A stretch of DNA of 64,000 nt from Trichoplusia ni (taxonomy: Eukaryota; Arthropoda; Insecta; Lepidoptera; Noctuidae). Below the pieces are notes generated by a model, which had not been told where the DNA came from, did not search any database, and worked only from the letters and a program-made list of their open reading frames with translations. This document shows, one piece after another, positions 48,261 through 60,374 of this stretch (position 1 is the first letter of the stretch; every line of letters starts with the position of its first letter). Location: contig NC_039482.1 of assembly GCF_003590095.1 (NCBI RefSeq), forward strand, positions 18,121,657 through 18,185,656, in the 5' to 3' direction. The position numbers and the translations under genes were made by a program.

Positions 48261-49619
48261 GAAATGTTAAGTATGTTTTAAAATTAATGTGTCTAATAAG
48301 AAGATTTGTATGCTAGACAATTTAAGAAATTTCTAGAATTAATACTCCTTTTCCTGTAGACCTGAATAAACGATTTTCGCGATCTAAAGTTTAATATTGA
48401 ATCTTAAGATACAGGTTTGAGACTCATGTTCAATGAAGTCCCATTTTTTAAATATCCTTTGATAATATTTTGAGGATATTTTTTCCCGTTCACAACCTAA
48501 TCAACTTCAAATCTCTGCTCAGAGGAGGATAAATTATTTTGTCACTATAGAGCAAAAGCGAGGATGATTGTTGCTATGCGGAAACAAGATACGTGCACAG
48601 AAAAATACCCTGACGTTTATAAAATGGAAAAAAAATCAGAGCCAAACAGAATTAAAATAAAACCTTAGTTTGTAAAAGTCATCACTATACATGTCTTTTT
48701 TTAGCACTCAACCAGGAGGTGAATGCCTTGAGGAGTCAATACGAACGGGGTTGCTGTCTTTATAGTCCAACCAGTAACCCAGTTCGAAAAAAAAGCAATA
48801 AAAGATTGATGCCATCACATTTTTCACATTTACCTAATCCCAAAAATATCGTCCCCTATAATTTTCAATGCGATCAAACGTTTTATCGTCACGTACCCAA
48901 TTTGAAGCGTAACCTAAGGTTTTTTGCGTCAATAAACGATAGAACTGTTTCAAACTACATGATTTATGAAAGTCGTAAAGGAGACGTGCCAACCGGTGAC
49001 AGTTACCGAGATATCATACGTGTAGGGTACGGAGTTTGATTCCGGTTGTGCACTTTATGATCTGCAGGGAATATGCTTTTTTATTGTGATGAATATGAGA
49101 GGAAGTATTTTTGTGTTAGTTTTATTGTGGATAATGAAAGTGAAAATTGGTTTAAAATATAATCAAAAATATTCTTGTCTACGGTTCGGGACTGGCTGTT
49201 GCTGGCCTACTTGGATGTAGATTATTTTGTCAAAAAGTAGGTACTCTTTTTAAGATTTATCACTAATCCTGATACCAAAATATAAAAAATAAACGGCAAT
49301 GGTCGAAGGAGGTTTTATTATTTAGTGAGATATTTCTTGTCGACCCATATGTGATTTACAGCATTATTTTATAAAAGGTTACAAAATATGTTACTTTCAA
49401 AAGCATACTCATTGACGAGAACCGTATCTTTTCCTAATTCCATAAGAGGTATGCCTTAGACTATTTCCTGAGGTTTCGTTAATTATTCTTCAAAATAAAT
49501 CAAAGTGGTGTGGTTTACTATTTTAGAACCAAACAGTTCTTACCAAGAGCTAAATAAGCCTTCCAAAAAAGAAAACAAAAATTCCACTTTTCCGGAAAAC
49601 CTCACTAACAACTATTAAC
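48261..49619. other. Non-coding stretch
   Basis: The 106-codon plus frame (48719-49039, starting GTG) has no family resemblance. Its composition is less biased than most frames here, but there is no second support such as splice sites or a paralogue. Confidence 0.35.
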
Positions 49620-49870
49620 ACCTTTCCCTCCTACAGGCTTATAATCCCATCTATCCCAGCTCGACGATGACGTAGATATTCCACAAACATCGTAACTGAA
49701 ATGTAATGCCTCCACGAAGCCAGCGTTTATCACTGCTCCCATAAAACACAGTTTATCTTCCTTTACGTGTACCTGGTTACGTCATAAATTGTGGTTACCT
49801 AGTCTACATGACAACGTTATGAAACTATCGTGGAACGTAGGATATTGTTAATAATGTCTCGGTTGACCTT
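49620..49870. other. Candidate conserved non-coding block
   Basis: Less A+T-rich and free of repeat signatures. Contains several transcription-factor-like words close together: TTATCACT and GTTTATC (GATA-type), CCATAAAA (posterior-Hox-like), GTTACGTCATAA (bZIP-like) and TTGTGGTTACC (Runt-like). These are short and can arise by chance. Regulatory function is a guess from clustering. Confidence 0.2.
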
Positions 49871-50800
49871 TGGTTTTTGTTAATAGAAATGTGGTAGGAA
49901 AATCTTATGTGAAAAAAAGGTGTTTTACATTGATACTTTTTTATTAATATATAACAATTATAAAATACAGTGAGAAAAAAACTGCTTTAATTGGAGTAAA
50001 GCTAAATAAATAGATTAAAAAAATCTTAAACTCCATGTTTTTAAATATTACTTTCCCTTGAAATTTTTTGCAGTTGTAAATTTACCCTAAAAATCTCAGC
50101 CAGCTAGCTTATCGTGAAGTTCCTCAAAATTGAGTTGCAATGTATCAAAAAATGTATAAAAACGTGAGAAAATGTAAAAAAAAACAATCTATAGTTATTG
50201 GTTTACTAGAAATACAGAAATACACTGAAATGCGCCGTTCGAAAAAGTAAACCCCTCAATTGTCTCAAACAGGCACCTCTCTGCCCACCCTCTTTCCAAA
50301 ATAGTCGCAATACGTAACACTTATACACTCGCATAAACAATACCAGATAATACCTTAATACCTTACCGAGGATACCTCATCATTCTCAGTAATAAATTCA
50401 TATCATCACTCAGCCATCCATCTTTATCCAGATTATATTGGCTATCATCTATTTCAGTGTACACAACGCTTTAGGCACGACTGCAAACGATTACGAAGGT
50501 TCTAGAAGGTCTGTAAAACTTTAGGAGAAGAACACACGAGCGTAAGTTATATCAAGGTCGAGGTAAGGTCGGATTAGGGCGGGTTTACAGCATATGTTAC
50601 GTATTCAGTTTGCTTGTGTCATTGTTAATGGGGAAACGATTTTTTGTATGTATATAGGCTTTATGTTATTTGTTCTAAACAGATAAGTGTTCGTAACATT
50701 TGTGGTTTTTCTGTTTTGAATTCTCCCTGTTTCTGACACTCTGTTCTAGAGTTTCATTATGAATGTTAAATTTGGTTTTAAAGACGTAATAACACTTGAC
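49871..50800. other. A+T-rich non-coding stretch
   Basis: Nothing recognised. Confidence 0.4.
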
Positions 50801-51012
50801 GGCACGGATAGCCGTGTGGTTGAGATCATCACGCCATGCCCATTGTGCGTGACGTGTCGCTGATTCGATCCGTAGAACAAGCGTTGTGTGATCTATGAAT
50901 CCTTGTTCTGAGGCTTAGTGTCTTTGTGCATGGGGAATGTATGTTTGTGAAACCCCCGCGTTTAGACCAGGATTAAATTTCTTAGTGCGAGACGCGTTTT
51001 TTTTTTTAATTG
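50801..51012 (+). mobile_element. tRNA-headed SINE, copy 3
   Basis: GGCACGGATAGCCGTGTGG (A box) and CGCTGATTCGATCCGTAG (B box) about 50 bases apart, then aacaagcgttgtgtgatcta, tccttgttctgaggcttagt, tgtgaaacccccgcg and ttaaatttcttagtgcgaga, ending in a T11 run. The longest copy of this family in the window. Confidence 0.8.
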
Positions 51013-52027
51013 TGTAATGATAAACATTTTCGTTACTACTAGCCCACTACTGAGATAAGATCTTTTACTTTTCTTCAGATATTTCTTCCTAAGACAAAAG
51101 GAAAAACTAAAAAGCTCAACTAATAATAGATATTGATTTAAAACCAACTTCTTCACTACACTTCCCAATATAAACTCATTATAAAATCATTGTTAGGTAT
51201 TCCCCGAGCCGGCGAGTGGTTACGTAACACAGGCCTATTTCCAGCCGACAGTTTGGGTAACTTTATCTTTAAAGTCAGACCTAGTTCGTGCGTGTCCCAT
51301 CTAAATACGTTACATCTCTACAGCTATAAAGTGGGCAAAACACGCTGAATACCCCTGTTTAGAAGTTTTCCGGAGTTTTATCATGTTTGTTAGCTGTATA
51401 TGTAGGTATGGAAGGCAAATGTGGAGAAGGATATGTGATAATGTTTTATTTGAATTTTGTTTTTTTTTCTCTATATTGATATCCGTTTATTGTGTTGATT
51501 ATTAATATCTTTTAATATGCGTAAAATTATGAGTTTAGATAACGTTACTTATTTATAATGTTGCTTAGAGTAGCATATGTCGTGCAGTCATATGTCGTTT
51601 TATGAGTATTATCAAAAATAAATTTATTTCCATGCTTTGGAGTTACTAAAGCGTTGCACTTTTCTATGGGGTAGGGTATCAACTTTAAAAATTCAAGTTA
51701 AACAACGTAATAATTGTTATTGCGATCATACATTTGATATAACATAAATTAATTTGTATCCACATTCAAAGTTATTTGCTATCCAACCGTTTCGTTTTCA
51801 TAAGCCTATGTGTACGAATCTCTCAGTGTCGTAAGTCTGACTTGCATTTGATGGGTAATTTTGTACGTAAAAAATAACAATGCAAAGTTTCAATAGCAAA
51901 AAAAGCTCATTTAATTCTTATCCAAAATGAGGTAAAACAAAGTACTGTTTTAAAACGGGAACGTCTCAAAGTTTCCTTTACCGTCTTTTAAGGAGACATT
52001 GAGTAAGAAACTTTTGCAATCTGACAC
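51013..52027. other. Non-coding stretch
   Basis: 51190-51420 is of higher complexity and includes the 10-bp palindrome GTTACGTAAC (51219-51228), a PAR-bZIP-like site. No gene recognised. Confidence 0.35.
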
Positions 52028-52028
52028 A

Positions 52029-52117
52029 TTAAAAGGTCTGTTCGAAAAAAAACCTTTTAAGGGATCGAATCAATCATTCATTGGTAAAACACCAATGAAT
52101 GAATGATTTATTTGTTT
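52029..52117. repeat. Two adjacent hairpins
   Basis: TTAAAAGGT pairs with ACCTTTTAA across about 14 bases near 52029-52060. Immediately after, ATCATTCATTGGT pairs with ACCAATGAATG around AAAAC near 52072-52110, with a GAATGAATGA extension. No family recognised. Confidence 0.4.
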
Positions 52118-52246
52118 CGTTCTATCGAGTACTCGTTTCAGACGTTCCGAGAATCGATATTGAAGATAGATTAAGTTTATCGATTGGATCGTTATTAATT
52201 TAAATTGGACTGGATTAGAGGAATTTGAATTACATTGAGTTGGTTT

Positions 52247-52420
52247 GGTTTTTTAGAGTTCCGTACTCAAAGGCTATAAATTCATCTTTCTGTTTGTTTG
52301 TCGGTCTATCACCAGGTCGCACCGTAACACGCTATATTAACAAAAAAATAAAAAGTCGAGGTAAAGGAACGCTTCGGACGGTCATAAACTTCATACGTAC
52401 CAAGACTCTCATTCAGCACC
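52247..52420 (-). repeat. CCAGTCRAG...GGTTCCG dispersed repeat, copy j (partial)
   Basis: tttagagttccgtactcaaa, gtttgtttgtcggtctatca, ccaggtcgcaccgtaacacg follow the reversed 3' half of the family (TTAGGGTTCCGTACCC... in the usual form). The plus frame 52225-52503 is a shadow. Confidence 0.55.
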
Positions 52421-52656
52421 ATAAATTACCATTAAATAGTACATATCTTAGAACCAAAATCAAATCAATATGGGTACTTATTGGTATATGTGAGAACCGT
52501 TAACATAGCAAGGTAGGTAATAAATAATTTCCCTGTAGAACTTTCGCGGGATTAATGAATCGCGACCGGGGAAATCAGGAAGATAATATTATAGTGACAT
52601 GACCTTCGGCGGAACAAGTGTGAGAGGCTTGTTTGAATACTGTCCTATACAACTTT

Positions 52657-52885
52657 TTTTTTATTTATTTTTTTTAGCCATTACTTTCCCACTGCAGGGC
52701 AAAGGCCTCCCTTAGGTTCTTCCACTCTGTCCGGTCTATTGCTTTTGCCATCCACTGTTTGTGGTACGCATCCAGTTCGTCGCGCCATCTCATTCGAGGC
52801 CGTCCTCGTCGCCGTTTTATGTTTGATGGGACCCAGAGGGTACAGAATTTGGCCCAGGAGTTTTCGGGCAAGCGACCGAAAATTA
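52657..52885 (-). mobile_element. 5'-truncated RTE-like LINE tail
   Basis: The minus strand runs from about 52885 to the stop codon TAA (52674-52676), which merges directly into an A-rich tail (52657-52673), so there is essentially no 3' untranslated region, as is usual for RTE-clade LINEs. Everything upstream of the last ~70 codons of the polyprotein is missing. Confidence 0.75.
52674..52883 (-). pseudogene. C-terminal fragment of an RTE-like endonuclease/reverse transcriptase
   Basis: The frame reads FGRLPENSWAKF, then KRRRGRPRMRWRDELDAY and DRTEWKNLREAFALQW before the stop. The RGRPRxRWRD and DRxxWKxLxEAFxxQW motifs are characteristic of the C-terminal tail of RTE-type LINE proteins. No catalytic domain remains. 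A TTG near 52871 is not a real start. No stops or frameshifts in the 65-70 codons left, so the insertion is moderately young. Confidence 0.8.
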
Positions 52886-55270
52886 TTATTTATTGGTAGT
52901 ATAATTTGATATATTTTAAGACGTAGAAAACGTGCTTAAGTATTATGACAGTTAAAATAAAGATAGCGCCTCGACCCCGCTCTACGCATGGTCTCTGCTC
53001 ATATTCATACTATTTATTAGATAAAGTAAGCTTAAAAAAAATGCGACGCGTGACGAAATTTTTTCTTTAGAAGTTTCACATCCATTCTAAATACCTAGTT
53101 TTTTACAGTTTAGGGATATGGGGTCATAATTTGGATTTAATATGATTCTTAGTATTTGTCAGAATAATTACAAAAATCAAGTTTGTTATTTTATCTAACA
53201 AAGCGTTACAGTATTTTAAAGATAGTGGTGTTTTTTCTAGAGCTTTTAAAATAAAAACGTCAAACGCTAAGTTATATTGTTGATTCGAATGTGATTTTAT
53301 TCTCTCTCGCCCAAATCACCACAGCAATTTTAGTTTTTGAGGTATTTTATCAACGGCTCACTGAAGCCCTATTGAAACTTTTACGCTATCTGCTGTATAT
53401 GTCCCGTGGTTCAATTAATAAAATTCACTTACTGCGTTTCAAATAAAATATATTGTTTTTATTTGTCTTTTTTTTGGAAACCAATGCGTGATTCCACTTC
53501 AGTCGCTCTCAATTGTTTTACATCTAGTTCACAAAGGTTTGAACTACACCGCATGGATTTGAAGTCCACTTGATTCCAATATTTTCAATTCAAACAAACA
53601 TTCAAAATCTTTTGTGAATTTTTATTTGAATTCCTTTGTTATGTAAATGGGTAAACTGGGAATTAAATATGATGGGGTATTTTTATTAAAATGTTTTTTT
53701 TTTGTTTTTATATTTTGTAATGTTAATTAGCGTTTGAGATTCAGATGTTTAGTTTTTTTATACGTCCTAATGTGCTTTTCTGTTTTTAACAGCAAGTCTT
53801 CTAATTAAATGTAATTTTGCACCAATAGGTTTCCCTAAATAGGTATACATTGTTTAATGCATCGAACAATTCCCAAGGGATGTTAAGGTATGTCATAGCA
53901 GTGACGATTCTAAAACTTTCGAGATTAGTCAGACATGCTTCAAACTATTGGTCACAGGAGACGCTGGCTGCCAATCTTACTTCATGTCTTAGAAGTTTTC
54001 ACTATAGAATATTTTTAAGCTTAAAAAATTCTAGCACTAAAAACTCTAGCCAAAAATGATATGTCATCACGTTAAAAAACTAATATTTTTATGAACTCTG
54101 ATATTCTCTTTCTATAAAAGCAGAATATTTACACATCGAATTTGTTAAAATTAAATAGATTTTCGCTACGCCATTTTGTATATCCATTTAAATTACTGAC
54201 ACATCTTTTTAATGATCTAACAGGATTTGAGTTTTTCGTTTCTTCCAAAAAAGCTAAAATATTGAGCCAATTACGCATTGTCTATTAAATTATGTATCTA
54301 GTGATATCTTAAGAGTTAATTAATGAATCAGGCTTTAACTTAGTATTATAAGTTGCATCAAGACATTACGTAATGTCAAACTAAAAGTATATTTCATTTC
54401 TCTCTCTAACTCCTCCATTCCACATACTTTCTGACTCACTCTGTTATTTTTACTGAAGAAACACCCGATGGAAAATTACTATCAAAACAAATCAGGTAAG
54501 GAATACAAAATATTCAAAATATTAGATAACATCAGATACTTTATATACCCGTCTCACTGAACCATTGAATGAGATTTACTGACTGGAATTCAAAACAAGA
54601 TGGAACTATATGATAAGAATTTATAATGTTGCCATCATTTTGCGAAGAGATTTCGAAAGTTATCAATATGTTAATTTAAATGTTTGATAAACTTCAAAGC
54701 CATCCAGATATAGATAATTTCTGAATGGCTTTTTGCTTTGTGGTTGAGTATTTGAAGTAAACTTTCTAGAAGTTGATATTTATTAGCACCCTGTGCGAAT
54801 TGGTAGTGTAATTTGTCCGTATTTGTAAAAATACACTAACAGCGACCAACAGATATAATTAAATATACAGAAAAAAAACAATACTATGGTAAATACATTT
54901 TATGATCATTCAGACCATAAATTAGGTGACAGTTACTTTTGTGATTTTATATGACAGTTATCAATCGTTACCAATGATGATAGAAAACTTCTAAATGTAG
55001 AATCAACTAACGACTTCCCTTTCTTTGCATCGAGGGTTAAAGCCCTGTCATTAATTTCATTGATTTGATTACCAAATATGAAAATGACATCACATACCTA
55101 AAATCCTAGACTTCATCAGACATTCCAAGGCATATCTGGATTAATTATCAAATAATTGTCGTAAACCGTAAGTAATTGCTTAACTAATCAATTCACGACT
55201 CAGCATATTTTGATGGCTCGTCTGTTTTTGCTCAGGTTCTTGCGGTTTCACCCAAATGTATACAAAACAG
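52886..55270. other. Long A+T-rich non-coding stretch
   Basis: Nothing recognised. The plus frame 53850-54059 is not assignable. Confidence 0.4.
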
Positions 55271-55280
55271 TTCGCCGTGA

Positions 55281-55305
55281 TGACGTCACATGATTGATGA
55301 CGTAA
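55281..55305. promoter_or_regulatory. Candidate CRE / CRE-like pair
   Basis: TGACGTCA (55281-55288), the full palindromic site of CREB/ATF-type bZIP factors, is followed 9 bases later by TGACGTAA (55298-55305), a variant bZIP site. Both are preceded by TGA or GA (TGATGACGT twice), suggesting a duplicated 12-base word. No promoter or exon nearby is recognised. Confidence 0.25.
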
Positions 55306-55904
55306 TGAATTGAATTCTTGGACGCTGAGATGGTAATGGAGCGAAGAATTTGTAATTGGGAACGGTAGTTCTAAATTTTAGATATCTATATAAGAGTAAG
55401 TTGTATATCATATGAGACAATTATGACAAGTGACAAGGAACAGCACTGTTTACATCAAAAAATTACTCTATTTCTTCGCATCCGTTGATAAAAGAAGAAA
55501 GATAAGTTTGTTTGCTATTGGTACATCTATTTCTTTTAACCCACCCACACTTTATGTAAACAAAAATGGTCATAATAAACTCAGTCACATGTCATACAAA
55601 AACTAATTTCGGGAATATAAAAGAAAAGTGTTCCATTTAAAGATTTTTTTTTCTTCGAAAGGTAAGCCAACTGGGTCGCCACATCTTCGACTCTAATCTG
55701 TGTTTTTTCCATGGAAAAGTAACACCGAATTTTTAGGCTCGTTAAAAAGTACTTACCGTCGCCATTTTTTTCTTGAACTCAAATGGGCAGATCTCCAAGA
55801 CATGTCACAAGCATACAGGCTCATGTAATTTACTAAGTAGGTCATTTAGGTATTAAGTGTAGGTAATATTTGTATGAATTTCTGGAGTTCGGGCAAATTG
55901 TTGG

Positions 55905-56112
55905 TCTATTGGTCTAGTGGTTGGAAGCCCTGACAGTTATGCCGGAGGTCGCGGGTTCAAGCCCCACCCAGAAAAAAATATTTGTGTGATGAGCACGATC
56001 ATTTATTCTGTGCCTGGGTGTTTTTTTTTTGTCTATACTATGACTGTATGTATTCAGAAATATGATTATGGAAATATCTAGTCTCAAACCAAGCAACAGT
56101 TTGAGACTAGAT
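55905..56112 (+). mobile_element. tRNA-headed SINE of a second family, ending in a 14-bp hairpin
   Basis: TTGGTCTAGTGGTTGGAAGC (A box) and GCGGGTTCAAGCCCCACCC (B box) 33 bases apart; then atatttgtgtgatgagcacg, tattctgtgcctgggtg and a T10 run. The 3' end forms a perfect stem, ATCTAGTCTCAAAC (56076-56089) against GTTTGAGACTAGAT (56099-56112), with a 9-base loop. The body differs from the 32978 family. The head would not fold as a functional tRNA. The minus frame 55914-56096 is a shadow. Confidence 0.8.
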
Positions 56113-56472
56113 TGTATTAGATGGCTTCGTTTGAAAGTTATGGGATATTATTGTTTCTTATTTGTAATATTATTTGCCTTGTATAACAGGCAGCAAAAAT
56201 CGATAAAAGGAATCAAACTATAAGCCTTGATGACTTTACAGATTTCAATATTTGGAATAAAGATTTCGCCAAAAACCTTTCTTTGGCCGTTTATCAGCAA
56301 TGCCTGAGAAAAATGAAAAAATTACATCTGAAAAGAGAACTAATTTTGCTAGTACCTACTACTTGTAGTAATTTAAATTGATAGTAAACGATGATGCACT
56401 ATCTTGATACTTGTAATATGACGACGATAAACGACTTTGTGGTTAATACCTGTACACACATACATTACTATA

Positions 56473-56490
56473 ACGTCAAAGCTTTGACGT
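56473..56490. promoter_or_regulatory. 18-bp perfect palindrome with divergent bZIP half-sites
   Basis: ACGTCAAAGCTTTGACGT is self-complementary over 18 bases and carries TGACG-type half sites facing outwards plus two CTTTGA words, similar to TCF sites. It is followed by CATTAA, completing TGACGTCAT on the right. Regulatory role inferred only. Confidence 0.2.
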
Positions 56491-56652
56491 CATTAAATCC
56501 TGTGTGATGTGCGGCTTCTGTTACGCATCCCGATACTTGTGACAATCGATATCACGTACCTGGGAAAAACTTACTTCACCGGAGTATTTACATAATGTTT
56601 AGAAAGGCTGATACAGGGTGTGATAACGATGAAAAAAAAATCAGAATGTGAC

Positions 56653-56815
56653 TGCACGGATCACTGAGCAGATCAAGTCACTATCTATCTGTAGAGCGTG
56701 ATGTGGAACAAGCGTTTCTGTGTTCCACGACTGCTTCTCCTGAGTCAGGGTGTCTTTGTGAAAACCCTCGCGACACAATTATAAAATTACGTAATGCAGG
56801 TTTTTTTTTATATAT
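56653..56815 (+). repeat. tRNA-headed SINE, copy 4 (diverged)
   Basis: TGCACGGATCACTGAGCAG (A-box region), tggaacaagcgtttctgtgt, ctgagtcagggtgtctttgt and gaaaaccctcgcgacacaat, ending in T9. The B box is lost. Confidence 0.6.
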
Positions 56816-58860
56816 TAAGGTATGGTGTTTTAGTAGTCCATTAAATTTTTAGCATGATAAATAACTGAATAAGCCAGTTCTAGACTCAAATGGTGCATGC
56901 TCAGGGTTCTAGCAATAATTTAGCACTTATGACAATCCGTCAATAGCCAAAATTTTCCTTGGTTGTAAATGATTGGGGAGACAAAGTAGATCAATTTTTA
57001 GGCCACGTCATGAAACCTCCAAGATGAGTAGACATTTACATTTGTAACACAAAAAGACACGACCTTCAAACCCTATCACATAAGAGATAAGAGGTTAGCA
57101 ACCTCTGACCCGCACGCACGGAACCTAATCGAAAGATCTTTGGGTACCCATTATTCAAGCCCCGTAACACAACCTAAACTTACGTACTAAAGTTTTACCA
57201 TTTATTTTACTTCGCGAAACATGGCCGCGATTTAAAGCCTACATCCACCACTAGCTCTTAGAGCAAGACTATTGTAAATGCGGAAGGGAGACAGCGCTCT
57301 AGACCGCGTATAGCTTTTTCTCTATCTAGAAAGTCAGAAGCCTTACTTTAAAAGTTTGTGGTAGACCCTCAGTTAACATCACCCTGTATAACGCTATAAA
57401 ATTCATGTCTTATCTACCATCGTGACAGTATTGTCCCGAGCCGTCAACTTTTTAAGGTTGCGCATGTCAAATGAAAATGTCCCCTTATACGTGTTTGTAT
57501 CACAATGTTTGCAAGGTCACAGTACAATAAATCTACATATGTTATGTAATACAACAAAAATAAGGTACTTGACAAAAAAATTGTTTAGTCCCTCAGGAAG
57601 GTTTTCAAAAAAATATTGGATATGTTTGTTTTTTTGTACACCGGATATGAAGTGCCTTAAAATCTAACTTGACGTCACTTACCAGTACGCTTTTTACTAG
57701 CAAGTGATGTTACTAGCCCCCACTACCAAAAAACTTCATCATCTTAAGTGCTATTAATCTTCCTTGCTTTTTAATGATGTTTAGAAGGAAAAATACTTAT
57801 TTAATATTTTTTGGAAATCTGTCTGTCGGACTGAAGAGCTTTATATTATTATATTACATTTTGTCAAATACTTCACAATCATGTAGTCTTCGACGTAGGC
57901 GTCGGATTAAAGAGTCATATGATAAGAATTGTCGTATGTCTTTTGTTTTCCTGTACTCGGTTTATGTGTAATGTTTTATTGCTCAAAAACACCCCTTAGT
58001 ATTGTCTTGTGGCGTAATAAAGTCGTTTTACAGTACTGGTTTGACTATCTCACAGCATTCTACATACATTTATGGAGTTTCGTTGAATACAATGCTGCAA
58101 TGTTATGTTCTTGAGATTTCTAATTAAAACAGTTTAGATTTAAAGTTCAGAGAATTTAGGTCGGGAACTGATGTATGAAGTTATATTTTCGGCTTTCATA
58201 AACAATATAAGAAAAATAACAAAAAAACTTGACCTACAAGAAAGGGCTAAAGGTTGACCTATTAGGACCTACAATTTTACATTATTCTTCAATTTAGTTT
58301 CTGCCCTTTGACAGCGTATTTGAATCCTTATCAAAAACGCCAAACGATCCTGAAACTCTCAAAGGCCTAAAACAAAAAAGCAATATAATCGTGTATCCAT
58401 TTACTCAGCTTTTGTACAATCATTGCCCGAAAATGAGCGACTCAATCCGTATCAGTGTCAAAAAAACGGGAACATATGTGAACGTTACCGAAACCAGGGC
58501 TTTGACCTCTTTGGGGTCGTTTCAAGCCTAACAGTGCGTAAATGATTGAGAATTTTATATATCGAGAGGACCTCGCTATGTGTAGCTATCTATTTCACCT
58601 GAAATAGACATTAATCTGTGCTCGTCGCGGTCTGTCCGAGGATAGATGATCAACATTTGTAAATACTGATTTGAATAGTGCGTCAAACCATTGGTTATGA
58701 CTTTTCGGTCTTGATTCTTTGACAGTTGTTAAGCCATGACAATTCTGACAAGTGACAACCAATCTTCAAGTTTGACCTTACCTATGTGTCATGCTATTTT
58801 TGTCAGTGTCAATTGGGATGAAGAGACAGATCGACATTTTTGAACGACCCTTAGCAATAA
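56816..58860. other. Non-coding stretch
   Basis: 57090-57400 is less A+T-rich. 57282-57355 (ggaagggagacagcgctcta, gaccgcgtatagctttttct) recalls a phrase common in moth genomes and loosely matches 10815-10860 reversed. No gene recognised; overlapping frames at 57422-58114 are unassignable. Confidence 0.35.
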
Positions 58861-58990
58861 GCTCGTGGCTTAACTACACCTGCAAAAGTTGAAAAATCAA
58901 AGGTTAAGCTACGCTCGACACGGTCAGTCTGTGGATGGGTGGACATATATGTCATGGCAAATTCCTCCTTACTTTGCAAGGCACGGTTAA
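58861..58990 (+). repeat. 5S-headed SINE, 5' half, plus orientation
   Basis: gctcgtggcttaactacacc, atcaaaggttaagctacgct, cgacacggtcagtctgtgga and tgggtggac parallel 5S rRNA positions of about 30-85. The GGTTAAGC and GTGGATGGGTG (box C region) are well preserved. It is followed by the SINE body start (catggcaaattcctccttac, gcaaggcacggttaa). The remainder of the body and tail is missing. Confidence 0.7.
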
Positions 58991-59444
58991 TTAAAATTTG
59001 AAATAGTCGGCCCCACGCCTAGATCAAATGTACCATTGAATGATTGAAGGATTTGGTAGTGCAATTAATCAATACGTGATGTCAAAAATAACAAAGTACA
59101 TATAATTGAGTCATTAGAAATTTGTTACCTATACAAATAACTAACAAACATTCAATAGAAAGAACACTGCAAAGATTACAAAAGACAAAAGACACGGCGC
59201 CAATTGCCACCCAAGACACTTTTTTATCCTTTTTAGCAAATTATTTAGTTCAAAAAGTTAAGTAATTTGTTTTTTCGGTGATTCTCTATTTATATAACGC
59301 CATTATCGTCAAGGGATGGCTTTAGAAATAAAGTATTACAAGAACTTGCTGCTAAGTAATTATTTTTTTGTTTCAGGTAATCTACAAGTACCTATTTTTC
59401 ATGAAAATTATGGTGGATGTTTAGGTATGAAGCTTTTATATTCG
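58991..59444. other. A+T-rich non-coding stretch
   Basis: Nothing recognised. Confidence 0.4.
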
Positions 59445-59665
59445 TCTTTTTAGGATTCTGTTCTCAATGGGTTAAACCGAAATCTATGACCAAATTTCTG
59501 CTGTCTGTGTGTCACCAGCCTGTATCTCGTAAACCGTGACAGCGAAATAGTTCAAATTCACAGATGAAAATTTTCTGTTGCCGCTATAACAATGTTTAAT
59601 CGAAATTAATATCGAGGTTAAGAAACGTTTGGTACGGTCATTAAATTCAGTGGATCATCAATTTT
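59445..59665 (-). repeat. CCAGTCRAG...GGTTCCG dispersed repeat, copy k
   Basis: tttttaggattctgttctca, atgggttaaaccgaaatcta, gtcaccagcctgtatctcgt, aaccgtgacagcgaaatagt and cgctataacaatgtttaatc follow the reversed family order. The terminal CCAGTCAAG end is not seen. Confidence 0.6.
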
Positions 59666-60374
59666 TGTTCTAATTTGTATACCTTTAGCCTACTTGAAGG
59701 GAACAATCAGTGTCACAAATCCGACACGCACTTTACCGGTTTATTATTTATATATCTGTTTTAATTCAGCATTATATGGGGCATATCATGTAGGTATATG
59801 GACCACATTCAGAATATGTGTTTCGAAACAAAGGTGAAAACTCCAATAAGTTTAATAAATAGTTGGAAAATAAATGAGAGATTTTTAATATCGAAATGTT
59901 AATATCAGCATCAAAGCTTGAAAAAAGAATAATATAAAAAAACTCATTTAAATGATTCGCGCATGTGTTTACCTAGAACTGGTAGATCAATCAACTCAAA
60001 TTAATTGATTTCGTCCTCTTTATATATTTTAATAGCTGTGAAGGAACGTAATTCGAGAATATCTTAAAAGCCAATAAAGTATGGATATAGCACGAGGTTT
60101 GAGCAGGGTCAACTTTTTGTACCAAAAATTACTAATTATTATCATATGGTAAGGCAAATACATGACTCCAACAATATTTAAAACATAGTTCTAATAATTT
60201 AAATTCTCAAAGCAGTAAACTTACGTACATTTTATTAGTTAAACATAATTCTGGTGCTGTTTTTGAAAGGTGTTTTTTTAGTTAATAAATAAATGCGGAC
60301 AACATCACATACATTGTTCTAAACCCAAAGTAAGTTGCTTAAGCACTTGTGTTATGGAATTCAGATACAACGAA
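59666..60374. other. A+T-rich non-coding stretch
   Basis: Nothing recognised. Confidence 0.4.

Noticed and set aside
48719..49039. 106-codon plus-strand protein
   Set aside because: Begins with GTG, shows no recognisable motif, and has no supporting splice or paralogue evidence.
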